From UBA3946 sp002385755 (GTDB lineage: Bacteria > Bacillota_I > Bacilli_A > ML615J-28 > CAG-698): a stretch of DNA of 64,000 nt. The notes beneath the pieces are model-generated. The model was not told the DNA's origin. It was given only the letters and a program-made list of their open reading frames with translations, and made no database searches. Below are positions 1 through 7,014 of this stretch, in pieces; within the stretch, counting starts at the first letter, position 1; the number at the start of each line of letters is the position of its first letter. The stretch is taken from the NCBI GenBank assembly GCA_050953085.1, contig JBMNLX010000005.1:372001-436000 (forward strand), read 5' to 3'. The position numbers and the translations under genes were made by a program.

Positions 1-642
1 GTGGAGGCCGTCGAGCGTGTATTCGGGTTTTAAAAGGCCCTTGTCATTTTTCAGTTTGCTATTGATGTCGATGTAAGTAATATTGGATTCTTCGGCATAT
101 TTCTCAAGCAAAAGGTTCACGCGATCGATATTTTTATTCTTTCGCGGATAGGTTACGATTTTTCCGAATACTTTGATTTTCGGGTTGACGGGGTATAAAG
201 AAATAAGATAAATTTTTGTCTCCGGCAAATGTTCCTTAAGAACCTCTATGATACGTTTTATCTTTGAGAAGATATATTCCACGGCGCGACGTTTATGAAA
301 GTCGTTAGTACCTATTTGTAGAAACACTTTGCGCGGCGCTAAGGAAATGACGTTGGAACGCAGCCGGTTTAACACGCCGCTCGTCGTGTCGCTGGCAATC
401 CCGCGATTATAGACATGCCTGTCGTGGAAAAATTCATGAACATAATAAAATTCCGTCAAAGAATCGCCGAAAAAAACAATCCCGTTTTTTTTGGCAATGG
501 CGTTAAAATCATCGTATTGTCTGATTTTCTCGTTAATGCGTTTTTTCATCAAGTTTTTAATCATAAAAAAAAGCAGGACGGCGATAGTGAGGTTTGTCGT
601 GAGAAGAATCAAATTCAAAATAAATAAAACATCGTCAATCAT
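1..642 (-). CDS. SGNH/GDSL-family hydrolase, membrane-anchored (3' end cut by window)
   Basis: Read on the minus strand from an ATG at 642, this frame stays open to base 1 (214 codons) and leaves the window. Residues about 5-27 form one hydrophobic segment, so the enzyme is probably tethered outside the membrane. The SGNH blocks are visible: FFGDSLTE (block I, nucleophile Ser), IGTND (block III, Asn) and, at the window edge, DGLH (block V, Asp and His). The family hydrolyses esters or acyl groups on lipids, glycans or cell-wall polymers; the substrate cannot be told. A GGAG ribosome site lies 8-9 bases before the ATG. It diverges from the gene at 736, and the 93-base gap holds that gene's promoter. 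Confidence 0.85.
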   Translation of the reverse strand, partial: MIDDVLFILNLILLTTNLTIAVLLFFMIKNLMKKRINEKIRQYDDFNAIAKKNGIVFFGDSLTEFYYVHEFFHDRHVYNRGIASDTTSGVLNRLRSNVISLAPRKVFLQIGTNDFHKRRAVEYIFSKIKRIIEVLKEHLPETKIYLISLYPVNPKIKVFGKIVTYPRKNKNIDRVNLLLEKYAEESNITYIDINSKLKNDKGLLKPEYTLDGLH

Positions 643-698
643 TGCTCGCGTCTCCTCAGGAAGTATTATACCATATTTTTCTCATCTCAACATATAAA

Positions 699-727
699 TT
701 GACATTTCTTTGTTAATAATCTATAAT
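699..727 (+). promoter_or_regulatory. SigA-type promoter with almost no leader
   Basis: TTGACA at 699-704 and TATAAT at 722-727 are separated by exactly 17 bases, a consensus housekeeping promoter. The predicted transcription start is near 734, one or two bases before the ATG at 736, so the transcript would be leaderless or nearly so. Confidence 0.8.
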
Positions 728-735
728 ATAAACTG

Positions 736-1281
736 ATGATAACGATGAATAATTATATTTTAGTAACGAAATATTGGTATTGGTTAATCGCCGTCGGAGT
801 TTTCCTTCTTTTATTTTTGATAACGAATCTGGCGTTGCTCTATTATCGAAAAAAGAAGATTCTCGCCAATCTATCCGATTTTTGCGACAAAAAAGGGTAC
901 CGATTAACCGTCGTCAAAAGAAAAACATATGATTATATAATTGAGGTCGGGGAGAAAAATTTTTTTATTAAAACGGCATTTGTCCCGTTAAACGCCGCCA
1001 TTACCATCAACAGCAAGGATACCTGGAATTTAGCTTACGGCGGTTCTAAAAACCGGCCGGGGCGCGGTTATTCCCGGCAACGGTATTTGGACGAGCTGAT
1101 CGGGTTTTTGCGGGGGGATTTTCCCGGCGTCAAAGTGGTGTTAATTTATCCGACTATCGATAAAGTGCAAAGATATTTAAACGAAAGCGAGATTGCGATT
1201 TTAACTTATAAAGACGCCGCTCACGGGATCCGTTTTATCACCTATCAGGATTGGGAGAGGCATTTCGGGGATTTAATATAA
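736..1281 (+). CDS. Uncharacterised protein with one N-terminal membrane segment
   Basis: I do not recognise this 181-residue protein. Residues about 11-37 are a strong transmembrane segment followed by a basic KKK stretch, so the remaining 145 residues are probably cytoplasmic. The soluble part mixes predicted strands and helices (for example a YDYIIEVG strand, and a LIGFLRGDF helix followed by VKVVLIYP) and loosely recalls restriction-endonuclease-like folds, but no PD-(D/E)XK signature can be assigned. No ribosome site precedes the ATG at 736 or the second in-frame ATG at 745. The promoter ends only 8 bases upstream, so leaderless initiation is likely. The next genes are the spore genes yabP and yabQ. 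Confidence 0.65.
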   Translation: MITMNNYILVTKYWYWLIAVGVFLLLFLITNLALLYYRKKKILANLSDFCDKKGYRLTVVKRKTYDYIIEVGEKNFFIKTAFVPLNAAITINSKDTWNLAYGGSKNRPGRGYSRQRYLDELIGFLRGDFPGVKVVLIYPTIDKVQRYLNESEIAILTYKDAAHGIRFITYQDWERHFGDLI

Positions 1282-1324
1282 TAATTCAATTATGCCGGGC
1301 ATATAATCTACTGAGGTGGATTAT

Positions 1325-1600
1325 ATGAATCAAGAAGTGACAAGCCAGGAAATCACCCTAAAAAACCGAACCGATTTACAGATAACCGGGGTGAAAAAGA
1401 TCGAAAGCCTGAACAGCAACGAGTTTCGCCTTAACACGGTGCTCGGGAAAATGGTTGTCCGGGGGACCGATTTAGAAATGAAGCATCTCGACATTGAAAG
1501 GGAAATATTGCTTATCACCGGCAAAATACATTTGATGGAGTATTTATCGAAAGACCAAGCGGCGAAAACCAAGGGCTTTCTGGCAAAACTATTTAAATGA
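1325..1600 (+). CDS. yabP: Sporulation protein YabP (YabP/YqfC family)
   Basis: This 91-residue protein matches the YabP/YqfC family along its length: LKNRTDLQITGVKKIESLNS near the N-terminus, then VLGKMVVRGTDLEMKHLDIE, ITGKIHLMEYL and a lysine-rich GFLAKLFK end. YabP is needed for cortex formation during endospore development and is made in the mother cell. The start is the ATG at 1325, with GAGGTGG at 1313-1319; the upstream in-frame GTG at 1316 is part of that ribosome site. CATATAAT at 1300-1307 resembles a SigE -10 box, as expected for this gene, but no clear -35 was found. The stop overlaps the yabQ start. Confidence 0.85.
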   Translation: MNQEVTSQEITLKNRTDLQITGVKKIESLNSNEFRLNTVLGKMVVRGTDLEMKHLDIEREILLITGKIHLMEYLSKDQAAKTKGFLAKLFK

Positions 1601-2049
1601 TAACTTTTAAAAATCAGTTGGCGCTGGTCGTTTATTTTACTTTGTTCGGGATATTTCTCGCCGCGACTTACGATATTTTGCATTATTACCTACGGCGCTG
1701 GAAAGTAAAGGCGGCCCTGGGCTATGTTATTCAATCGATATACTGGCTCGGGATGGTGTTTGTGGCTTGCCTTTATGCTTTTCGCGTGAGCGAAGGATTG
1801 ATATCAATATACACGTTTTTTTTCTTTTTCGCGGGTGGCTTGATCTACCGCGCGTTGCTCCGGTTCGGGCTCCATTCGGATCTTGAACGCTTCAGTCGCG
1901 GGGCGCGGAAGGCGTACGGATTTATTAAAAAGTGGCTTTCGGAACTAGTTTATTCCCGGGAATTGGCGTTATTATTTTTAAAAGTCAAATCAACAATAAA
2001 GAAAAAATTATTGAAAATAAAGCGGAGAAAGAAATCGGAATCGAAATAG
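1597..2049 (+). CDS. yabQ: Spore cortex membrane protein YabQ
   Basis: This 150-residue protein begins in a four-base ATGA overlap with yabP, the same pairing as in Bacillus. It has hydrophobic segments at about residues 7-27, 44-64 and 70-90 joined by short loops, the YabQ core pattern (LAATYDILHYYLRRW, then VIQSIYWLGMVFVACLYAFRVSEG). It ends in a very basic tail rich in Lys and Arg. YabQ sits in the outer forespore membrane and is required for cortex peptidoglycan synthesis. In Bacillus subtilis divIC follows; here a metal-binding lipoprotein follows after 20 bases. The identification rests on topology, motif pattern and the yabP neighbour. Confidence 0.8.
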   Translation: MITFKNQLALVVYFTLFGIFLAATYDILHYYLRRWKVKAALGYVIQSIYWLGMVFVACLYAFRVSEGLISIYTFFFFFAGGLIYRALLRFGLHSDLERFSRGARKAYGFIKKWLSELVYSRELALLFLKVKSTIKKKLLKIKRRKKSESK

Positions 2050-2069
2050 ATGCCAGCGGAGGTGGAGTT

Positions 2070-3017
2070 ATGAAAAAAGCATTTTTGTTATTGCTCATTT
2101 CAATTTTTCCTTTAATTAGCGGTTGCGTCGGCAAACATGAGGACGTCGATATCTACGCGAGCATTTACCCCGTAGAGTTTTTAGTCAGGGAAATAGTCGG
2201 CGATATCTACAAAGTTAAGCCGGTATACCCGCGCGGGAAAAATGTTCACGATTACGAGGTTTCGCCCTCGGAAGTTATCAGCCTTTCCAAAAGCAAGATC
2301 GTATTTTATATCGGGCTGGGGTTGGAACCGGTAATTGAACAATCAAAGAACACGGTGCTGGCCGACGTGCCGACCATATCATTGACTGATAACTTGCAGT
2401 TAATCGAAATAAACAGCGAGGATTATCACGGGCACTCTCATTCCCATCCTCACGAAGGAAGCGTGTTTTATGATCCCCATGTTTGGCTGGATCCGATAAA
2501 CATGCAAATTATGGCGGAGACTATATTAGAAAACATTATTTCCCATTTGGATATTGATTCGGCCGGAGCGACGTTGCTCACCGAAAATTGCAATCAGTTA
2601 AAAAGTAAGTTAAAGACCCTCGACGAAGAGTTCAAAGATATTTTGAGCGACGATGCGATCGCAAATAAAAGCATTATCGTCGATCATGACGCTTACGCTT
2701 ACTGGCAGCCCCGATACGGCATCGCCCGCATTAAATTGCGCAACGATAACGAAAGCGCCGATATTTCCCCCGGCGAAATGAACGAAAAGATTAATTTAGC
2801 CAAGTCATTGGGCATAAAGCATATTTGCCTTACGAAAAACGAGTTGGAATCGCCGATAGTCCAAGCGTATTTGAAAGCTCTGGGGCTTACCGACAAAGCG
2901 AAGAAATATTTGCATCATTTGGGAACCATCACCAAAGATGAAGATAAAAAAGGCGAGAATTATTTTTCGCTTATGAGATATAATTTTCAAATCATCCGAG
3001 ATGTATTGCCCAGGTAA
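2070..3017 (+). CDS. ZnuA/AdcA-type metal-binding lipoprotein
   Basis: This 315-residue lipoprotein has a signal peptide and lipobox LISGC (Cys19). It belongs to the cluster A-I metal-binding proteins of zinc or manganese ABC importers (SBP_bac_9). Visible marks are the early IYPVEFLVREIVGD region, a His-rich loop at about residues 118-129 (HGHSHSHPHEG), DPHVWLDP just after it, and the C-terminal ISPGEMNEK and KHICLTKNELES segments. The His-rich loop favours zinc. The start is the ATG at 2070 behind GGAGGTGGAG. No permease or ATPase is adjacent. The 20-base gap after yabQ suggests co-transcription with the spore genes, which would link zinc binding to spore formation; that is inference. Confidence 0.85.
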   Translation: MKKAFLLLLISIFPLISGCVGKHEDVDIYASIYPVEFLVREIVGDIYKVKPVYPRGKNVHDYEVSPSEVISLSKSKIVFYIGLGLEPVIEQSKNTVLADVPTISLTDNLQLIEINSEDYHGHSHSHPHEGSVFYDPHVWLDPINMQIMAETILENIISHLDIDSAGATLLTENCNQLKSKLKTLDEEFKDILSDDAIANKSIIVDHDAYAYWQPRYGIARIKLRNDNESADISPGEMNEKINLAKSLGIKHICLTKNELESPIVQAYLKALGLTDKAKKYLHHLGTITKDEDKKGENYFSLMRYNFQIIRDVLPR

Positions 3018-3058
3018 GAGGTTTGTAATTGAGACGTATTAGTAAAGAATTGGGAAGC

Positions 3059-4744
3059 ATGAAGAAGATATTGCTAAGAATCGCGATTCTTATGTTTGTT
3101 GTCGTCACAACAGGGTGCAACGGTAAGAATAATGACGGCAATAATAACAATAATAATAACATCGGCCCGATTATTCCCTCGCTATCCGTTTTATCCGAAA
3201 GCATAAATCTAAACATTGGCGAAACGGAGCGAATAGAAGCGCTTCTTGAAGGCGCGTCCGAAGAGACGGCGGTCGCGTATTTGTCTCTAAACCCGGATAT
3301 CGCCACGGTAGACGACGCCGGTTTGGTTAGCGCCCTAAGCGCAGGCGAGGCTGTGATCGAAGTTTATCTTATCGAGTACCCAGACGCGAAAACGTCGGTT
3401 ACCGTTACGGTCGTCGACCCGGAAAAAGAAGCGGAAGAAGCGGCGCGCCAAATAATTGAGGATGCGATCGCGGAATTGGACGCCATGATTCCCGCGGAAG
3501 TTACAGGCAATATCTCCTTGCCTAGGTTCATGAGAAACTATTCCGTCCAGCTTGCCTGGACAAGCTCCGATCCCGACGCCATTTCCGCCGCCGGGCGGGT
3601 CGTCAGAAGAAAAGAAGATCAATACGTTCAGCTTGAAGCCACTTTAAGATATCAAAAAAATGTCGTAGTCGAAGGAGTGTTTAAGAAGACAGTGAAAGTG
3701 GAAAAATACGAACTTAGGAATCTCGACGGTAAAAAGCCGGTTTTCGCTTATTATTATCAGGGAAGCTCCCTGAAAGACGAGGATCTGGACAAGATCGACG
3801 TTATTAATTACTCGTTCGGTTACATCATTAATAACCAATTAAGCGTTTCGCACCTGCCCAATTTGGCGACTCTTGCAAACAAAGCTCACGCCAAAGGCGT
3901 CCGTTTCGTGATTTCCGTCGGCGGCTGGGGCGCGACCGGTTTTGGACCGATGGCGGCGACGGCGGAAAACCGCGCGAAATTTGCGCGATCGGTCGTTGAA
4001 GTTATTAAGAACTATGGGCTTGACGGGATTGATCTTGATTGGGAATACCCGACCACCGATATCGGTTCGGAAAAAGGCAAACCGGAGGATAAATATAACT
4101 TTACTAGCCTAATCCGGGAGCTTAGGGACGCTCTTGACGAAGTCGATCCCGAATTGTTATTGACCGCGGCTTTCCCGGCCGGCAGCTGGGGCGCCCAGAA
4201 CTATTACGAGATCAGCGAGATCAACGGGCATTTGGATTATTTCCATTTGATGACTTATGATATGATCAGTTATTCGTCCTCGGCCAAGACCTCTCACCAC
4301 ACCAATTTGTATCCGTCGAAATACTCGACGAGCCCGCAAACGAGCGCCGCCTCGGCGGTCCTGGCTTATCAGAACGCCGGCGCCGATAAAAGCAAAATAG
4401 TAATCGGAGGGGCGTTTTACGGTCACATCGGGACGGTGACCGGTAATCCGGTCGATGACGGGATGGGGCTTCCGACTGCGGATTTCGCCAACTCCGTTAC
4501 ATTCGCCAAGATTTATACCGACTATTTAAACAATCCTAATTTCCAACGTTATTTTGACGATGACGCCAAGGCGCCGTGGTTATTTGACGGGACAACCTTG
4601 ATTACCTATGACGATCCCGTGTCGCTTGGGTACAAATGCGAATACATAATTCAGGAAGGCTTGGGCGGGATTATGTTCTGGCAACTTGGCGGGGACTATG
4701 AAAGCATTTTGGTAAACGCCATTTATGACAGCCTAAATAAATAA
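3059..4744 (+). CDS. Secreted GH18 (chitinase-like) lipoprotein with Ig-like domains
   Basis: This is a lipoprotein of about 561 residues. It has a signal peptide with VTTGC (Cys20), an Asn-rich linker, a Big_2-type Ig-like domain (residues about 40-115), a second atrophied Ig-like domain (about 120-220) and a C-terminal glycoside hydrolase 18 barrel. The GH18 signature DGIDLDWEYP spans residues 322-331 with catalytic Glu329, and SVGGWG and MTYDM barrel motifs are also present. The family cleaves GlcNAc polymers such as chitin or glycoprotein cores, and some members act on spore or wall glycans. The ATG at 3059 gives a normal signal peptide, but a TTG at 3029 behind AAGAGG is a possible longer start. 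A perfect terminator follows. Confidence 0.88.
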   Translation: MKKILLRIAILMFVVVTTGCNGKNNDGNNNNNNNIGPIIPSLSVLSESINLNIGETERIEALLEGASEETAVAYLSLNPDIATVDDAGLVSALSAGEAVIEVYLIEYPDAKTSVTVTVVDPEKEAEEAARQIIEDAIAELDAMIPAEVTGNISLPRFMRNYSVQLAWTSSDPDAISAAGRVVRRKEDQYVQLEATLRYQKNVVVEGVFKKTVKVEKYELRNLDGKKPVFAYYYQGSSLKDEDLDKIDVINYSFGYIINNQLSVSHLPNLATLANKAHAKGVRFVISVGGWGATGFGPMAATAENRAKFARSVVEVIKNYGLDGIDLDWEYPTTDIGSEKGKPEDKYNFTSLIRELRDALDEVDPELLLTAAFPAGSWGAQNYYEISEINGHLDYFHLMTYDMISYSSSAKTSHHTNLYPSKYSTSPQTSAASAVLAYQNAGADKSKIVIGGAFYGHIGTVTGNPVDDGMGLPTADFANSVTFAKIYTDYLNNPNFQRYFDDDAKAPWLFDGTTLITYDDPVSLGYKCEYIIQEGLGGIMFWQLGGDYESILVNAIYDSLNK

Positions 4745-4780
4745 AAATGACGCCCCGTTTTTACGGGGCGTCATTTAAAA
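4745..4780 (+). terminator. Rho-independent terminator after the GH18 gene
   Basis: A 13-bp perfect stem (4745-4757 with 4764-4776) with a 6-base TTTTTA loop starts at the stop codon of the GH18 gene. The U-tract on the plus strand is short; the minus strand has a better one, so it may work both ways. Confidence 0.8.
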
Positions 4781-4798
4781 GGAAAAATCAAAAAATGC

Positions 4799-4827
4799 TT
4801 GATTTTTTTCCGGAAATGTAGTAGAAT
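4799..4827 (+). promoter_or_regulatory. Promoter of the tRNA operon
   Basis: TTGATT at 4799-4804 and TAGAAT at 4822-4827 with a 17-base spacer. The first tRNA begins 20 bases after the -10 box. Confidence 0.7.
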
Positions 4828-4847
4828 ATTAAGGCGGTTGAATATGG

Positions 4848-4932
4848 GGTGGGGTAGCGAAGTGGCTAAACGCGGTGGACTGTAAATCCACTCTCTCCGA
4901 GTTCGGCAGTTCGAATCTGTCCCCCACCACCA
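4848..4932 (+). tRNA. tRNA-Tyr (GTA anticodon)
   Basis: An 85-base class II tRNA with long variable arm. Acceptor GGTGGGG pairs with CCCCACC, the anticodon loop reads ACTGTAAAT, the T-arm contains GTTCGAATC, and CCA is encoded at 4930-4932. It closely matches the Bacillus tRNA-Tyr pattern. Confidence 0.96.
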
Positions 4933-4942
4933 TTTTTAATTT

Positions 4943-5016
4943 AGGGCCATAGCCAAGCGGTAAGGCAACGGACTTTGACTCCGTCATCTCTGGTTCGAAT
5001 CCAGATGGCCCTGCCA
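4943..5016 (+). tRNA. tRNA-Gln (TTG anticodon)
   Basis: A 74-base tRNA with acceptor AGGGCCA/TGGCCCT, anticodon loop CTTTGAC, T-loop TTCGAAT, and CCA encoded at 5014-5016. Confidence 0.96.
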
Positions 5017-5024
5017 TTTTATAT

Positions 5025-5095
5025 AGGACCATAGCCAAGCGGTAAGGCAATTGGCTCTGACCCAATGATCGGAGGTTCGAATCCTCCTGGTCCTG
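5025..5095 (+). tRNA. tRNA-Gln (CTG anticodon), CCA not encoded
   Basis: This 71-base tRNA has acceptor AGGACCA/TGGTCCT, anticodon arm ATTGG-CTCTGAC-CCAAT and the same D-arm sequence as the preceding tRNA-Gln, so it looks like a duplicate adapted to CAG codons. After the discriminator G at 5095 the sequence is GAT, not CCA, so maturation needs CCA-adding enzyme, unlike its two neighbours. Confidence 0.93.
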
Positions 5096-5106
5096 GATGA
5101 TTATAA

Positions 5107-5137
5107 AACTACTCGAAAAAGAGTAGTTATTTTTTTG
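5107..5137 (+). terminator. Terminator of the tRNA operon
   Basis: Stem AACTACTC (5107-5114) with GAGTAGTT (5121-5128), loop GAAAAA, then ATTTTTTT. The end of the T-tract doubles as the first bases of the next promoter's -35 box. Confidence 0.9.
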
Positions 5138-5163
5138 ACATTTACCGGTTAATAAGTTAAAAT
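5135..5163 (+). promoter_or_regulatory. Promoter of the GDPD gene
   Basis: TTGACA at 5135-5140 and TAAAAT at 5158-5163, spacer 17. It starts inside the T-tract of the preceding terminator. Confidence 0.75.
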
Positions 5164-5179
5164 ATATTGAGAACGGAAG

Positions 5180-5899
5180 ATGAGAAAAATGAAGAAATTT
5201 GGGAACTCCGTAAAAATGATCGCGCATCGAGGTTATAGCGCGTATGAAAGGGAAAACACGGCGGCGGCTTTTATTGCCGCCGGTAATCGTTCTTATTTCG
5301 GGATTGAATGCGATATTCGCATTACGAAGGATAATGTTTTCGTCGTATGTCACGACGCCGACACGGCGCGAGTTTCCCCGGCGAAGCATGTTATCAATGA
5401 CTCCACGTATAAAGAATTATCGGCGATTAATTTATATGATATTCACACTCAGGATACCCCGTCCCATTTAAAAATACCGACGCTCAAGGAATATCTCGCG
5501 ATTGCCCGCAAATACCGGAAACACTCGTTTTTGGAGATAAAGCCGGAACTTACTAATCGCGAGATTGAACAGTTTTTTACGGAAATAACCGCGTTCGGTT
5601 TGGTTGATGCGATCACGATAATATCTTTTAACTATTCCAATCTCCTTCGGCTGCGCCGGCTTTCTCCCGAATTGCGCCTACAATATTTAATGGGCGAATT
5701 GCCGGAGCAAGCGATCGAATTATGTAAAAACATTAACGCCGGCGCCGACGTTCATTACAAAAACTTAACCGCCCGGGATATCGCTCGCTTTCACAAACAC
5801 GATATCGAGGTCAATGTTTGGACGGTTGACGACGCGGCGGTAGCCAAGAAGTTCGTCCGTTGGAAAGTTGATTATATTACCACCAATATTTTGGAGTAA
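5180..5899 (+). CDS. Glycerophosphodiester phosphodiesterase
   Basis: This 239-residue GDPD-domain protein hydrolyses glycerophosphodiesters to glycerol-3-phosphate and an alcohol. The N-terminal signature is clear: AHRGY with His16 and Arg17, then ENT (residues 25-27), then GIECDIRIT with the metal-binding Glu and Asp, and VVCHD with the second catalytic His. EIKPE and the C-terminal VWTVDD match the rest of the TIM barrel. It has no signal peptide, so it is probably cytoplasmic and acts in phospholipid turnover. The start may be the ATG at 5180 or at 5189; both are in frame. A small membrane protein follows after 3 bases. Confidence 0.92.
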   Translation: MRKMKKFGNSVKMIAHRGYSAYERENTAAAFIAAGNRSYFGIECDIRITKDNVFVVCHDADTARVSPAKHVINDSTYKELSAINLYDIHTQDTPSHLKIPTLKEYLAIARKYRKHSFLEIKPELTNREIEQFFTEITAFGLVDAITIISFNYSNLLRLRRLSPELRLQYLMGELPEQAIELCKNINAGADVHYKNLTARDIARFHKHDIEVNVWTVDDAAVAKKFVRWKVDYITTNILE

Positions 5900-5902
5900 G
5901 AT

Positions 5903-6091
5903 ATGAAAAAATTAGCCTATGTCCTTATTATACTCGGGGTGCTGTCATTAATCGGCACTTTCGTTTTATCAGCTTATTCGGAAAATCTTCCCGCTTTTTG
6001 GAACAGGTTTGGCCTTATATTTTTGGGTTACGCCGGTTTGGCTTTATTCACTTACGGTTGGATGAAGGCGTTTAATTCAAAAGAGAAATAA
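5903..6091 (+). CDS. Small membrane protein, two transmembrane segments
   Basis: This 62-residue protein has two hydrophobic helices (about 4-26 and 34-53) and a charged C-terminus (NSKEK). GGAG at the end of the GDPD gene (5895-5898) serves as its ribosome site, so the two genes are translationally linked. I do not recognise the family. Confidence 0.65.
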   Translation: MKKLAYVLIILGVLSLIGTFVLSAYSENLPAFWNRFGLIFLGYAGLALFTYGWMKAFNSKEK

Positions 6092-6104
6092 TTCCGCCGT
6101 CAAA

Positions 6105-6152
6105 AATCACCAAAATATTCCCGACGCCTCGGATATACTATTTTCGGTGATT
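6105..6152 (+). promoter_or_regulatory. Hairpin that buries the ribosome site of the next gene
   Basis: AATCACC (6105-6111) pairs with GGTGATT (6146-6152), AAAATA (6112-6117) pairs with TATTTT (6139-6144) across one bulged C, and an inner CCGA-CGCC-TCGG hairpin (6121-6132) caps it. The only good Shine-Dalgarno sequence for the ATG at 6156, GGTGA, is in the 3' arm. No U-tract follows, so it is not an ordinary terminator. Confidence 0.55.
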
Positions 6153-6155
6153 ATC

Positions 6156-7001
6156 ATGAATATTGCGTTTATCATGCCCTATGAGACTAATGTGTTAAAA
6201 ACGTTGGACAACGCGCTTCGTCTGAATCTCGGCAATTATATCCTCATCGGCGACAAAAAAAAGATAATGGAAAATAGTTTCAGGCACAATATTGATTATA
6301 ACCGATTTGCCATATATGATTGCCCGGAAGAATTGGAAGCGATAGATTTTTGTTATGAATTCCTCCGCAAAGGAAGATGCGATTACGTCGCCTTCGGGAA
6401 AATACCCCCGTCTTATTTTAACCGGATAATGGATGTCAAGGAAGAAGGACAAATCGGGTCGGTGGACGTCATTGATTTGCCGTCGCTCAGGCACTATTTG
6501 TTTATAAGCAATTCGTCAAGGCGGCTGAACGTCGATTTTGACGATAAAAAGAAAGCGATAATTCAGGCAGAGGGCGTTATCAAGGCGTTGAACATTAAAA
6601 AAATCAACGCCGCCATGATAACCAATCTTAACAATAAAACCGACGTTTTGGAAATGAATATCATCAAGATGCTGCTAAAAGATGATAAATTTAATAACAT
6701 TAACATATATGACTCATGCGCGCTTGCAAGTTTATTTTCCGCTCATTCCCCGAACAACATCTATCAAACCCATATTAATTTGTTGATAATGCGCAATTAC
6801 GAGGCGGCGCGGATTTTTATTGACACCCTGAGAATATTTACCGAGGCAAAAATCGCGAGCATTCTTGTCGGCGGTAAAAATTACGCGATCGATTTAAGCG
6901 AGACCAGAAACGGCAGCGACATTCTCTTTTCCTTGCTCATTTTGAATAAAATAAATAAAGAAAAAAAGAAAGCCAACTATCAGAAATTATCGGCAATATA
7001 A
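6156..7001 (+). CDS. Phosphate acetyl/butyryltransferase-like protein
   Basis: This 281-residue protein resembles the phosphate acetyl/butaryl transferase fold (Ptb type). It starts with IAFIMPYETNVLKTLDNALR, then YILIGDKKKI, a typical opening of Ptb, and ends with VGGKNYAIDLSETRNGSD, which lines up with the SRADSAETK region of true Ptb proteins although the Ser-Arg-Ala motif is lost. It is therefore divergent, and its activity (acyl-CoA plus phosphate giving acyl phosphate) is uncertain. The ATG at 6156 is preferred over the GTG at 6147 because GGTGA ends 6 bases before it. glyA follows 13 bases later, so they are probably co-transcribed. Confidence 0.55.
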   Translation: MNIAFIMPYETNVLKTLDNALRLNLGNYILIGDKKKIMENSFRHNIDYNRFAIYDCPEELEAIDFCYEFLRKGRCDYVAFGKIPPSYFNRIMDVKEEGQIGSVDVIDLPSLRHYLFISNSSRRLNVDFDDKKKAIIQAEGVIKALNIKKINAAMITNLNNKTDVLEMNIIKMLLKDDKFNNINIYDSCALASLFSAHSPNNIYQTHINLLIMRNYEAARIFIDTLRIFTEAKIASILVGGKNYAIDLSETRNGSDILFSLLILNKINKEKKKANYQKLSAI

Positions 7002-7014
7002 ACATGGAGGTAGC

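Noticed and set aside
1932..2069. Longer start for the metal-binding lipoprotein
   Set aside because: The extra 46 residues lie inside yabQ and would destroy the signal peptide; the ATG at 2070 has a strong ribosome site.
4829..5389. 186-codon minus-strand frame across the tRNA genes
   Set aside because: It reads antisense through three tRNAs and the start of the GDPD gene; the product is a typical spurious anti-tRNA translation with no ribosome site.
5180..5471. 75-codon frame inside the GDPD gene (5244 onward)
   Set aside because: It is an out-of-frame shadow of a clearly conserved enzyme.
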